64,000 bases of DNA from Maridesulfovibrio ferrireducens (lineage in GTDB: Bacteria; Desulfobacterota; Desulfovibrionia; Desulfovibrionales; Desulfovibrionaceae): NCBI RefSeq assembly GCF_900101105.1, contig NZ_FNGA01000001.1, positions 496,001 to 560,000 of the forward strand, written 5' to 3'. Shown here piece by piece: positions 6,949 through 14,355 of the stretch (position 1 is the first letter of the stretch; each line of letters starts with the position of its first letter). The notes under the pieces are model-generated. The model did no database searches. It saw only the letters and a list, made by a program, of their open reading frames with translations, and was not told the DNA's origin. A program made the translations under genes and the position numbers.

Positions 6949-7806
6949 ATGCCCGGAATAGACCTGCACACACATTCTACAGCTTCAGATGGAACTCTTA
7001 CCCCGGTAGAGCTGGTTCTAGCTGCAAAAGAAGTGGGACTTGTTGCTATAGCTCTCACAGATCACGACACTATTGCAGGCCTCCCTGAGGCTGTCAGGGC
7101 TGGAGAGAAACACGGTGTGGAAGTAATCCCCGGATGTGAGCTGAGTGTTCATTCCGATGTCGGAGTTCTACATATAGTAGGTCTGTGGGTAGACCCTTAT
7201 TCCTCTATTTTACAAAACAAATTTGAATCCATTCGCAAAAAACGCGGCCTGCGAAATGACGAAATAATAAAAAAATTACAAAAATTGGGCTTAAATATAA
7301 CCATGGACGAAGTTCGGGAAAAAGCCGCCGGAACCGTCGGCAGACCTCATATTGCATCGGTTCTGCTTGATAAAAATTATGTTAAATCTTTTGACGATGC
7401 TTTCAATCGCTACATTGGGAAAACAGGTAAGGCGTATATTTCGAGAGAAAGTCTTGCACCGGATGAGGCTCTTAATCTTTTAAAGGCAACAAATGCGACC
7501 TCGATTCTAGCCCATCCCGCCCTGCTCAGCACTAATGAAACTGTTCTTAATGAACAAGTTAAGGAACTTAAAAGACTGGGACTTGACGGAATAGAAATTT
7601 ACTGCAGTTCACACACCACCGAAATGATGGGAATATGTAAAAAAATTGCCCGCAAATATAATCTGCTAGCCAGCGGGGGGTCTGATTTTCATGGATCAGT
7701 AAAGCCGGAAATAAAACTCGGTCGAGGTACTGGAAAATTATTTATACACCACAGTGTGCTTGACGATCTTAAAGCCCTAAGGCAATCGAAGGGTCTGGAA
7801 ATTTAA
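6949..7806 (+). CDS. PHP-domain phosphoesterase (RNase AM / TrpH-like)
   Basis: 285 residues. The metal-binding PHP motifs are all visible: DLHTHSTASDGT near the start, LTDHDT, PGCELS, ILAHP, and SGGSDFHG near the end. Bacterial members of this length (YciV/TrpH) act as 5' to 3' exonucleases that remove 3'-phosphorylated 5' ends or trim 5S/23S rRNA ends (RNase AM). Start 6949 follows GGAG with 6-base spacing. The U32 gene starts 19 bp downstream; the two are likely co-transcribed. Confidence 0.85.
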   Translation: MPGIDLHTHSTASDGTLTPVELVLAAKEVGLVAIALTDHDTIAGLPEAVRAGEKHGVEVIPGCELSVHSDVGVLHIVGLWVDPYSSILQNKFESIRKKRGLRNDEIIKKLQKLGLNITMDEVREKAAGTVGRPHIASVLLDKNYVKSFDDAFNRYIGKTGKAYISRESLAPDEALNLLKATNATSILAHPALLSTNETVLNEQVKELKRLGLDGIEIYCSSHTTEMMGICKKIARKYNLLASGGSDFHGSVKPEIKLGRGTGKLFIHHSVLDDLKALRQSKGLEI

Positions 7807-7825
7807 TCTATTGCCCCACAGAGCT

Positions 7826-9109
7826 ATGAACAAAATTAATACTGAAAATTTAACAGACAAATCAAAATCAATGAAACCAATAAATAGTGAAATGCCCGAA
7901 TTGCTGTGCCCGGCCGGCAACATGGAAAAACTTTCTGCCGCGGTAACATACGGCGCAGATGCCGTTTACTTAGGAGCTGGCGACCTGAACCTGCGCTCAG
8001 CAGGAGCCGGCTTTCAATGGGAAGAACTTCCCGAGGCCTTTGCTCTGACTAAAGCAAACAATGTTCAGGCATATTTCTGCATCAATGCTTACCCGCGTGA
8101 AAAAGATCTTGATCTGGTAAAAAAAGATCTTGAAAAGCTGGCTGAATGTCCACCCGATGGAATAATTGCCGCCGATCCCGGAGTAATTCGAATTGCCCGA
8201 CAAATTTTACCGGGCATCCCTGTACACGTCAGTACTCAGGCAAACACCGGAAACAGCGAGTCCGCAAAATTCTGGAAAGAGTTCGGAGCATCAAGAGTAA
8301 ACCTTGCCAGAGAACTATGCGTCACCGACATTGCCGACATTGCCGCAAAATGCCCGGACATTGAACTGGAACTTTTTGTACACGGCGCCATGTGTATGGC
8401 AATTTCAGGTCGATGTTTTCTCAGCTCGTGGCTGAATGACAGATCCGCCAATATGGGACGCTGCACACATCCATGCCGATTTGAATACAAAGCAACAGGT
8501 CTCCGTGTTGAAGAAAAAACCCGCCCCGGAAAAGACGTGTGGGAAACAGTTGAACATGACGGACATACAACATTTTTTGCAGCCGAAGACCTTTGCCTGA
8601 TTCATTATGTACGCTGGCTCTCCAGACTCGGAGTTGCTGCACTTAAAATTGAAGGACGCACCAAAAGCTCATCATACATCGCACAGGTTGCAGATGTTTA
8701 CAGAGCCGCAATTGATGCGGCTAAAACAGGCCTTCCGCTACCGGAAAGAACGATGTTTGAGCTTACCAATGCGGCGACCCGCCCGCTCAGCACCGCATTC
8801 TTTAAAACATCAGGCCCCAGCACAATCACTCAGCCTCCAACCGCAGAGGAGCGCAAACCTGTTGTAGCCAGAATTCAGGAAAAACGGGGCGATGACTGCT
8901 GGCTCGTTTCAGTTAAATCCCGCTGGGAACTTGAAAAGAATACGGAAGTACTTGTTCCGGGACTGAAAAGACCTGCAATGAATACGGGAAGCTATTCTTT
9001 TGAAACAATTCATGGTGAAGCTGTGGACGTGATTCATTCCGGCACGCAAGCACTGCTGAGGACTGACCACCCTGACATTGCGACAGGATTTTTTGTCCGA
9101 AGTGCTTAA
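7826..9109 (+). CDS. U32-family peptidase-like protein (TrhP/RlhA type)
   Basis: 427 residues. PELLCPAGNMEKLSAAVTYGADAVYLG opens the U32 fold, and the family signature lies at about 175-215: FVHGAMCMAISGRCFLSSW, then N-M-G-R-C-T-H-P-C-R, giving the Cys cluster that binds an iron-sulfur centre. LKIEGRTKSSSYIA follows. Relatives TrhP and RlhA hydroxylate tRNA uridine-34 and 23S rRNA C2501 from prephenate; which one this matches cannot be decided by eye. The start is uncertain: ATG 7826 was taken, but an ATG at 7871 or at 7892 (MPELL) is possible, since none has a clear ribosome site. Confidence 0.85.
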   Translation: MNKINTENLTDKSKSMKPINSEMPELLCPAGNMEKLSAAVTYGADAVYLGAGDLNLRSAGAGFQWEELPEAFALTKANNVQAYFCINAYPREKDLDLVKKDLEKLAECPPDGIIAADPGVIRIARQILPGIPVHVSTQANTGNSESAKFWKEFGASRVNLARELCVTDIADIAAKCPDIELELFVHGAMCMAISGRCFLSSWLNDRSANMGRCTHPCRFEYKATGLRVEEKTRPGKDVWETVEHDGHTTFFAAEDLCLIHYVRWLSRLGVAALKIEGRTKSSSYIAQVADVYRAAIDAAKTGLPLPERTMFELTNAATRPLSTAFFKTSGPSTITQPPTAEERKPVVARIQEKRGDDCWLVSVKSRWELEKNTEVLVPGLKRPAMNTGSYSFETIHGEAVDVIHSGTQALLRTDHPDIATGFFVRSA

Positions 9110-9268
9110 TTAATCCTTAAACTGTAAGAAGCTTTTATTTTTAGACAGTTGTAGATTGACCATAGAGATTTGTTTCTATAATCATAGAAATATTGAATTG
9201 GAAAAGTAGGCGATACAAAAGATATCCAAATCCGAATCTCATGCAAGGCAAAATCAAGGAGGACTCTA

Positions 9269-9946
9269 ATGCTCGTAAAAAACTGGATGACTAAGGATGT
9301 AATCACCCTTACCCCCGAACGTTCAATGATGAAAGCTGCCAAGCTAATGAAAGACAAAGAAATAAGCAGGCTGCCGATTGTTGACGATGAAGGTGTTCTA
9401 GTTGGAATAGTTTCCGACCGCGACATAAAGGAAGCTTCTCCTTCAAAAGCCACAACCCTTGATATGCATGAACTTTATTATCTTCTTTCCGAAATCAAGC
9501 TTAAAGATATCATGTCACGCAAAGTTTTAACTGTTTCTATTGAAGATACAGTTGAAAAAGCTGCTGTGGTTCTGGATGAAAATAAAATCGGCGGAATTCC
9601 GGTTGTAGACGCTGAAAACAAATGCGTAGGAATCATCACCAACACCGATGTTTTCAGAGTCCTGATCAATATCACCGGAGTTCTTCACGGCGGAGTACAG
9701 ATGGGTTTAGCCCTCTCTAACAAGGCTGGATCGCTTAGTCTGGTCATTGACTTCCTGAAAGAGAACAAAGCCCGTGTGATGTCCGTTCTGACCAGCTACG
9801 AGCCTAATCAGGAAAACACTCGTCAGGTTTTTATCCGCATCATGGACATGGAAAAAGCAGAGCTTAACAAACTACGTGAAGGCATAGATAAAAACTTCAA
9901 CCTGCTCTACTGGGTTCGCGACTCCGTTCACGGCCTGACTTCATAA
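9269..9946 (+). CDS. CBS-pair protein with C-terminal ACT-like domain (AcuB type)
   Basis: 225 residues. Two CBS motifs in tandem (MLVKNWMTKDVITLTPERSM...SRLPIVDDEGVLVGIVSDRDI and LKDIMSRKVLTVSIEDTV...GGIPVVDAENKCVGIITNTDV) form an adenine-nucleotide-binding Bateman module; residues 145-220 (SNKAGSLSLVIDFLKENKARVMSVLTSY) look like an ACT domain. The order is that of AcuB proteins, probable energy or metabolite sensors of unknown target. AAGGAGG is 6 bases before the ATG and a terminator follows. Confidence 0.88.
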   Translation: MLVKNWMTKDVITLTPERSMMKAAKLMKDKEISRLPIVDDEGVLVGIVSDRDIKEASPSKATTLDMHELYYLLSEIKLKDIMSRKVLTVSIEDTVEKAAVVLDENKIGGIPVVDAENKCVGIITNTDVFRVLINITGVLHGGVQMGLALSNKAGSLSLVIDFLKENKARVMSVLTSYEPNQENTRQVFIRIMDMEKAELNKLREGIDKNFNLLYWVRDSVHGLTS

Positions 9947-9967
9947 ATTAATCGCATATAAAACTTT

Positions 9968-10003
9968 AAAGTCCCCGTCACATTTTGTGGCGGGGACTTT
10001 TTT
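9968..10003 (+). terminator. intrinsic terminator after the CBS-ACT gene
   Basis: AAAGTCCCCG...CGGGGACTTTTTT hairpin with T-run. Confidence 0.9.
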
Positions 10004-10018
10004 ATGACCTGTAATAAA

Positions 10019-10059
10019 TCTGCAAAGCCGGACCTGAGTCGGCTTATTCATGTCCGGCC
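10019..10059 (+). repeat. Rhs upstream leader (right arm of inverted repeat)
   Basis: 41 bp identical to the reverse complement of 5960-6000; contains an internal GGCCGGACATGAATAAG-type imperfect dyad. It lies immediately after the CBS gene terminator. Confidence 0.95.
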
Positions 10060-10093
10060 TACGCGATATTCTTTCTTTATAGGAGAAAACGCC

Positions 10094-10165
10094 ATGCCGT
10101 TTAAACGCAGAATAGGTCTGTGTTTAATTAGGAAGGCAATAAAGAAAGGAATTTATTTTGAATAA
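10094..10165 (+). CDS. 23-residue basic leader ORF overlapping the rhs start
   Basis: ATG at 10094 preceded by AGGAG 9 bases upstream, encoding MPFKRRIGLCLIRKAIKK and five more residues. Its stop codon (10163-10165) lies inside the rhs reading frame, which begins with TTG at 10158, an 8-base overlap. This layout suggests translational coupling, the small ORF feeding ribosomes to a weak TTG start. The peptide is cationic and amphipathic. Existence is inferred from the ribosome site and the overlap only. Confidence 0.5.
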   Translation: MPFKRRIGLCLIRKAIKKGIYFE

Positions 10166-12134
10166 ATTAAACGGCTATTGGTTACGTAAAAAAAATCGCG
10201 GAGAATTATCAGCAGGTGCTCGCTTGTATGGCAAATCCATGAAGCCGGAGGCACAGCTCGAAGAAATGTATGAAGTTATGCAAAACGTAGGACTTGGTGA
10301 AGAACTTGATCCTGAAGACATGTCGAGCCTTTTTGCAGAATTCTCCAATGATGAAAAAATGTATCCAAGCATGATGCTACCTGAACGCCGAAGTCTCTGG
10401 GAGCAAAGAAAAAGACAAATGGAACAGATTCAGGAAAGACAGAAGAATGCTAAGCGTCAACTTCATGCGCAGTTCATGATGAAGAATCCAGAACTTCCAC
10501 TCGCTCAGGAACTTCGCAAAACTGAATACGGGCAGGAATTGCTGGCTGAAATTGCAATGACTCAGCCTCGTCAGCTCGAAACAGGCACGGGGCAGAATAT
10601 TGTAGATGAGCAGGAACGAGATTCCGTGGAGATGGAAGAGGTTGAACAATTTGAAACTAAACCGTTTATTGTTCCCGGAATGGAAGCTCCTTTTTCTTTG
10701 CTTGCAACTGAAAGAGATGAGAACGGTAGAATTATTCAAAAAGCACTGGCACTCGCCCCTAAAGCCATAATGCGCGAATATGAATACGACAATGGCGGTA
10801 GACTCAGCAAAGTTCTTTGCGAAAAATCCGTCATCGAGCAATACCAGTACGGAAAATGTGGGGAAAGGCTTACCTCGGAAACTCGGCACACAAAACCGCA
10901 ACTGTTAAAGTATAACAGCAGATTACAACTTATCGAAGCTGGCAATGTAAAATATTCATACGACAACCAAGGCCGTATGATCGAAAAAAACGAACTTGGG
11001 AAAATTACTCGTTATTCATACTTGGAGTCAGGGCCGTTGCATGAAGTTATTTTGTCGGATGGACGCAGGGTTGAATATACCTCCGATCCTGCGGGAAGAA
11101 GGATTTCCAAATCTATCAACGGTAAAACTGTAGAAAAATATCTCTGGCAGGATTTGACTACTTTAGTTGCGGTAACGGATGCCGAAGGACTGCGTCCCAA
11201 GGTGTTCACGTATGACGAAGAAGGCGATCCCGTTGCAATGACTTACGAAGGAAAAACCTTCTATTTCGCAACCGATCAAGTCGGTTCAATTTTCATGGTT
11301 GCGGATGAAAGGGGTAATGAGGTAAAGCGGATTATATATGATTCGTTTGGCAATTTACTATTCGATAGTAATGATAAATTTGATACTTGCGTGGGTTTTT
11401 CCGCTGGATTGACCGACCAAGATACCGGCTTAATCCACTTCGGATATCGTGAATATGATCCCGCCATCGGCAGATTCATAACCCCCGACCCTATTGGCTT
11501 CGCTGGCGGGGATGTGGATGTTTATGGGTTTTGCTTGGATGATCCTATTAATTTTGTGGATCGGACTGGATTGGCTGGGGAGAGTGAGAAGAACGAAAAA
11601 GATGATCAGACTAAAGCAAATACACGTAGCAAGCTTGCCGGGACTGATCGGGATTACAAAGAAAAAAATCGAAAGAAAAATATTAAAAAGAAAGGAAAAG
11701 AAAATTCTGAAGAAGATGACTCATATTCAGTTAAAGAGCTTCGTGCTTATCACGGAAATGAAACCCTTGAAGTTTATTCTGAAGATGGTCCCCGAGATAC
11801 TTACAAATATACTTCAGGACGGCCCGGAGAAACGGATCAGACAATAAAGAATAAAGGTCCGATGCCAAGTGGCGAGTACGAAGCTGATCCTAAAGAAATT
11901 TCTGAAGTTGAGGGACTAAGTTATTTGAAACGACGGTTTAAAGGAGACTGGGGGCATGGGCGAGTTCCGCTCCATCCTTCTAATAGAACTAAGACCCATG
12001 GAAGAGACGGTTTTTTTCTTCATGGAGGGGACACTAAAGGCTCAGCTGGATGCATTGATGTAGGAAATAAAGATAGAGCTCTTTTTAAAAATTTAAGGAA
12101 AACAAAAAATAAAATTAAAGTAATTGTTCACTAA
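10158..12134 (+). CDS. Rhs-family polymorphic toxin with L,D-transpeptidase-like (Tlde1/DUF2778-type) tip
   Basis: 658 residues. Residues 1-200 are a charged, helical N-terminal region with no signal peptide and no PAAR or VgrG-like domain; 200-470 carry YD repeats (YEYDNGGRLSKV, YSYDNQGRM, YDSFGNLLFDS) ending in the hallmark core end DPIGFAGGDVDVYGFCLDDPINFVDRTGL (444-472), where Rhs proteins cut themselves. The tip (472-658) has LEVYSEDG, GPMPSGEY and FFLHGGDTKGSAGCIDV: His622, Ser629 and Cys632 fit the H-G...S-x-G-C-I catalytic pattern of L,D-transpeptidase effectors that attack peptidoglycan. The gene is short for Rhs (usually over 1,000 residues), so its export route is unclear. TTG start with AGGA 7 bases ahead. 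A membrane protein follows as likely immunity. Confidence 0.85.
   Translation: MNKLNGYWLRKKNRGELSAGARLYGKSMKPEAQLEEMYEVMQNVGLGEELDPEDMSSLFAEFSNDEKMYPSMMLPERRSLWEQRKRQMEQIQERQKNAKRQLHAQFMMKNPELPLAQELRKTEYGQELLAEIAMTQPRQLETGTGQNIVDEQERDSVEMEEVEQFETKPFIVPGMEAPFSLLATERDENGRIIQKALALAPKAIMREYEYDNGGRLSKVLCEKSVIEQYQYGKCGERLTSETRHTKPQLLKYNSRLQLIEAGNVKYSYDNQGRMIEKNELGKITRYSYLESGPLHEVILSDGRRVEYTSDPAGRRISKSINGKTVEKYLWQDLTTLVAVTDAEGLRPKVFTYDEEGDPVAMTYEGKTFYFATDQVGSIFMVADERGNEVKRIIYDSFGNLLFDSNDKFDTCVGFSAGLTDQDTGLIHFGYREYDPAIGRFITPDPIGFAGGDVDVYGFCLDDPINFVDRTGLAGESEKNEKDDQTKANTRSKLAGTDRDYKEKNRKKNIKKKGKENSEEDDSYSVKELRAYHGNETLEVYSEDGPRDTYKYTSGRPGETDQTIKNKGPMPSGEYEADPKEISEVEGLSYLKRRFKGDWGHGRVPLHPSNRTKTHGRDGFFLHGGDTKGSAGCIDVGNKDRALFKNLRKTKNKIKVIVH
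11198..11573 (+). repeat. Rhs core end (right arm of inverted repeat)
   Basis: Matches 5584-5959 in reverse orientation; 11233-11350 is a 118-bp perfect stretch. The arms enclose about 5.3 kb with five ordinary genes and the rhs N-terminus. Confidence 0.95.
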
Positions 12135-12142
12135 CAACGAGA

Positions 12143-12168
12143 GGCAGGCCGTGCTAGCACGGCCTGCC
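12143..12168 (+). other. 26-bp perfect palindrome between Rhs tip and immunity gene
   Basis: Fully symmetric sequence centred on GCTAGC, 8 bp after the rhs stop and 15 bp before the immunity start. No T-run follows, so transcription probably continues; it could set the toxin:immunity ratio by RNA processing or 3'-end protection, or bind a protein. Confidence 0.75.
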
Positions 12169-12183
12169 CTTAGGATAAATAAA

Positions 12184-12546
12184 ATGGATATATTTTTAGC
12201 ATTTTTAATAGGAAACTTGGGAAAGTTTGGTGGCTACTTCTTTTTTTCTCATGAGGATCTAGCAGATATGATAATATATCCACTAAGCTGTGTAGCCGTC
12301 TATATAATAGCAAAAAATCGTATATGGGCTTATTTGGCCGCAGCTTTAGGGTTTGCTGGGCATGAATATATTTTTTCAACCGTAGGCAGATCCATGGGGT
12401 TCTTTTATCAACAGTATCCTTGGGATAGTTTTGTGTTGTCTTTCGTCTTTTTCCTAATCTTACAGCTAATTGTCCACGGCACATTTATGCTTGGCAGGCG
12501 TAGCATCCATTTTATCAGAACTCGTTTGAAAAAGCAGAAACCATAA
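12184..12546 (+). CDS. small membrane protein, probable immunity to the L,D-transpeptidase tip
   Basis: 120 residues with about three membrane spans (DIFLAFLIGNLGKFGGYFFF, MIIYPLSCVAVYIIA...WAYLAAALGFAG, SFVLSFVFFLILQLIVHGTFM) and a basic C-terminal tail (RTRLKKQKP). No known family recognised. ATG 12184 has AGGAT 9 bases upstream. It directly follows the Rhs toxin tip and is itself followed by a core relic, the standard immunity position. A membrane-anchored protein makes sense if the toxin attacks peptidoglycan outside the inner membrane. AT-rich like the left immunity gene. Confidence 0.6.
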   Translation: MDIFLAFLIGNLGKFGGYFFFSHEDLADMIIYPLSCVAVYIIAKNRIWAYLAAALGFAGHEYIFSTVGRSMGFFYQQYPWDSFVLSFVFFLILQLIVHGTFMLGRRSIHFIRTRLKKQKP

Positions 12547-12565
12547 CCGATACTTTTTGCAAGAG

Positions 12566-12630
12566 GCCATCGGCAGATTCATAACCCCCGACCCAATTGG
12601 CTTCGCTGGCGGAGATGTGGATGTTTATGG
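12566..12630 (+). pseudogene. Rhs core-end relic behind the right immunity gene
   Basis: About 65 bp reading A-I-G-R-F-I-T-P-D-P-I-G-F-A-G-G-D-V-D-V-Y-G, then a stop. It ends at almost the same base as the relic at 4340-4392 on the other side, so both cassettes were built at the same core position. Confidence 0.85.
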
Positions 12631-12681
12631 ATAATTACAAAAACTCCTATCCTACCAATTAACGACACAACCTGTTCCTTT

Positions 12682-12711
12682 TTGACAACACTACCCCTAT
12701 CCCTTTATGTA
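12682..12711 (+). promoter_or_regulatory. sigma-70-like promoter for the DUF2959 gene
   Basis: TTGACA (12682-12687), 18-bp spacer, TATGTA (12706-12711). The expected transcription start (about 12718) falls on or next to the first ATG, so the mRNA would have almost no leader. Confidence 0.5.
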
Positions 12712-12717
12712 AACCCC

Positions 12718-13377
12718 ATGCACATGAAACAAAAACTTACATACGCCCTTCTCATTACACTTACGCTGGCCCTTTCCGGCTGCCAGTCTACTTATTACAA
12801 AACAATGGAAAGCTTCGGCTACCACAAACGCGATATCCTTGTTTCCAACGTTGAAAAAGCGCGTGAGTCGCAGGAAGAAGCCAGCGAGCAGTTCAAAAGC
12901 GCATTGGAAAAATTCAGCGCACTGACCGGATTCCACGGTGGCGACCTTCAAGATATATACGAACGGCTTAATGATGAATTTGAACGCAGTGAAGCCGCGG
13001 CAAAAGATGTTACTAATCGCATTGATGCTGTTGAGCAGGTCGGGAATGATTTATTCGGTGAATGGAAAGATGAGCTTTCGAAATATTCAAACACAAAGCT
13101 TAGAAATGAAAGCAGAATCAAACTTTCAAAGACCAAAAGCAAATTTACAAGGCTTCTCTCAGCCATGCGCAGAGCTGAAAAGAAGATCAAGCCTGTTCTT
13201 GATGCATTCCGCGATCAAGTGCTTTACCTAAAGCACAACCTCAATGCACAAGCTATAACCTCGCTTCAGTCGGAAATTAATTCTTTGGAAGCTGACATCG
13301 GCAGGCTTATTAAAGATATGCAGAAATCCATTGATGAAGCTGACGCATTCATTAAAGAACTTAAGAAAAACAGCTAA
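12718..13377 (+). CDS. DUF2959 lipoprotein
   Basis: 219 residues. MKQKLTYALLITLTLALSGC is a lipoprotein signal with lipobox LSGC; the mature part is a helical, coiled-coil protein (SQEEASEQFKSALEKFSALTGF, FERSEAAAKDVTNRIDAVEQVGNDLF) as in the DUF2959 family, whose function is unknown. It would be anchored in the periplasm by a lipidated Cys. The start may be ATG 12718 or 12724; neither has a ribosome-binding site, and the promoter lies so close that translation may be leaderless. Confidence 0.8.
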   Translation: MHMKQKLTYALLITLTLALSGCQSTYYKTMESFGYHKRDILVSNVEKARESQEEASEQFKSALEKFSALTGFHGGDLQDIYERLNDEFERSEAAAKDVTNRIDAVEQVGNDLFGEWKDELSKYSNTKLRNESRIKLSKTKSKFTRLLSAMRRAEKKIKPVLDAFRDQVLYLKHNLNAQAITSLQSEINSLEADIGRLIKDMQKSIDEADAFIKELKKNS

Positions 13378-13383
13378 AAAAAA

Positions 13384-13410
13384 GAGGGGAAGTCAGAACG
13401 ACTTCCCCTC
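13384..13410. terminator. terminator between convergent genes
   Basis: GAGGGGAAGTC/GACTTCCCCTC arms with a 5-base loop; the A-run before it gives a T-run on the minus strand, so it mainly serves the minus-strand gene. Confidence 0.8.
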
Positions 13411-13435
13411 AACTTAAATCTATCTTCGAGCTAAC

Positions 13436-13819
13436 CTATCCGTTAACAACTTCCAGCTGCTTGCGGATATACTCCAACTCATCAGCGGACTTCTCAGTAG
13501 CCTGTTCATCCAAGACCTTGGCAAAAAAAGTAATCAAATTATCGGTATCCATACCCAGAAGGATAGATCCATTTGAAACTAGACAGGTCTCGCCCTGATC
13601 TTCCATCAAATAAGCACGTTTTTCACGCGCCTCATCTTTTCTGGTGGCAACAGAATACCCGGTACGCCCCTTTTCGCTCATGTAAATCTTTTCTGAAACA
13701 AGCTCCCCGCTTCTCTCACAATAATTCATGGCTTCGTTTTCAAGCTTTCCGGTAAAAGAAATCGGACCACCGAAGTCGTTTTCCAAAGTGACTCGTTTAA
13801 GTCTTCCCGTTTTTTTCAT
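13436..13819 (-). CDS. conserved hypothetical protein paired with small HTH gene
   Basis: 127 residues, soluble, no recognised domain. It reads MKKTGRLKRVTLENDFGGPISFTGKLENEAMNYCERSGEL, a mostly beta-strand first half, then a helical acidic C-terminus. The ATG at 13819 has GGTGGA 8 bases upstream. It starts 21 bp after the stop of the helix-turn-helix gene and is clearly in its operon, so it may be that regulator's partner or a single-gene output. No function is proposed. Confidence 0.6.
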   Translation of the reverse strand: MKKTGRLKRVTLENDFGGPISFTGKLENEAMNYCERSGELVSEKIYMSEKGRTGYSVATRKDEAREKRAYLMEDQGETCLVSNGSILLGMDTDNLITFFAKVLDEQATEKSADELEYIRKQLEVVNG

Positions 13820-13840
13820 GATCACGTCCACCAATTTTGC

Positions 13841-14077
13841 TTAAATGGGCAGTTTCAGTTGTTTAGAACCAGTCTTTTCGTCTTTTTCCTTACTGCGAGG
13901 AGCTTGCAAGCCCGACTCGATATATTCCAGCAAAGAACTTTCAGGTACGCGCCACTGACTACCTACTTTGATACCGCGAATCTTCCCTTCCTGAATCAGC
14001 CGATAAGCCGTTCTGGAGTGGATTCGAAGCGTATCAGCGATCTCACGCACCGTGTATAAAGTTGGCGACGGAGTCAA
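13841..14077 (-). CDS. excisionase-family helix-turn-helix DNA-binding protein
   Basis: 78 residues: LYTVREIADTLRIHSRTAYRLIQEGKIRGIKVGSQWRVPESSLLEYI is a complete MerR-like/HTH_17 winged helix as in excisionases and small transcription factors, followed by a basic tail. TTG start at 14077 with TAGGA 7 bases upstream. No integrase or phage gene is nearby, so a regulatory role is more likely than excision. Four TGTCA/TGACA half-sites spaced exactly 10 bp apart lie 46-80 bp upstream and may be its own operator. Confidence 0.8.
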   Translation of the reverse strand: MTPSPTLYTVREIADTLRIHSRTAYRLIQEGKIRGIKVGSQWRVPESSLLEYIESGLQAPRSKEKDEKTGSKQLKLPI

Positions 14078-14122
14078 AGACTTGTCCTAATTTTTCAGTA
14101 TTACACTACAATGTACTTTCTA

Positions 14123-14157
14123 TGACACAGTTTGTCAAAAAATGTCAAAGAATGTCA
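14123..14157. promoter_or_regulatory. four 10-bp-phased TGTCA half-sites
   Basis: TGACA at 14123 (inverted) and TGTCA at 14133, 14143 and 14153, all one helical turn apart, upstream of the HTH gene. The phasing puts every site on one face of the DNA, as for a cooperative array of a small DNA-binding protein. Confidence 0.5.
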
Positions 14158-14296
14158 CTCCTGCTCACATTTATCTGCCACAACACTCCAACAATCACCA
14201 AATTCACTAGAATTACACACAAAATAACTCAAAAGAGAGGTCTAACAAGTTCATAACCACAAGCTTTACGGAAATTATTTTTATTTTATTTCACAA

Positions 14297-14332
14297 AAAA
14301 ACCCCTCCGAACCATGGTTCGGAGGGGTTTTT
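14297..14332. terminator. bidirectional terminator, 36-bp perfect palindrome
   Basis: Palindrome centred on CCATGG with A/T ends. It closes the minus-strand glycosyltransferase gene. Confidence 0.9.
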
Positions 14333-14355
14333 ATGAATTATATAGAATTCAGGTT

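Noticed and set aside
12543-12634. A small gene downstream of the right immunity gene
   Set aside because: The sequence is the Rhs core end copied without start; it is a relic.
14123-14157. Direct repeats as replication iterons or a CRISPR array
   Set aside because: Only four 5-bp half-sites at 10-bp spacing, no spacers, no replication or cas gene nearby; best read as a regulatory site.
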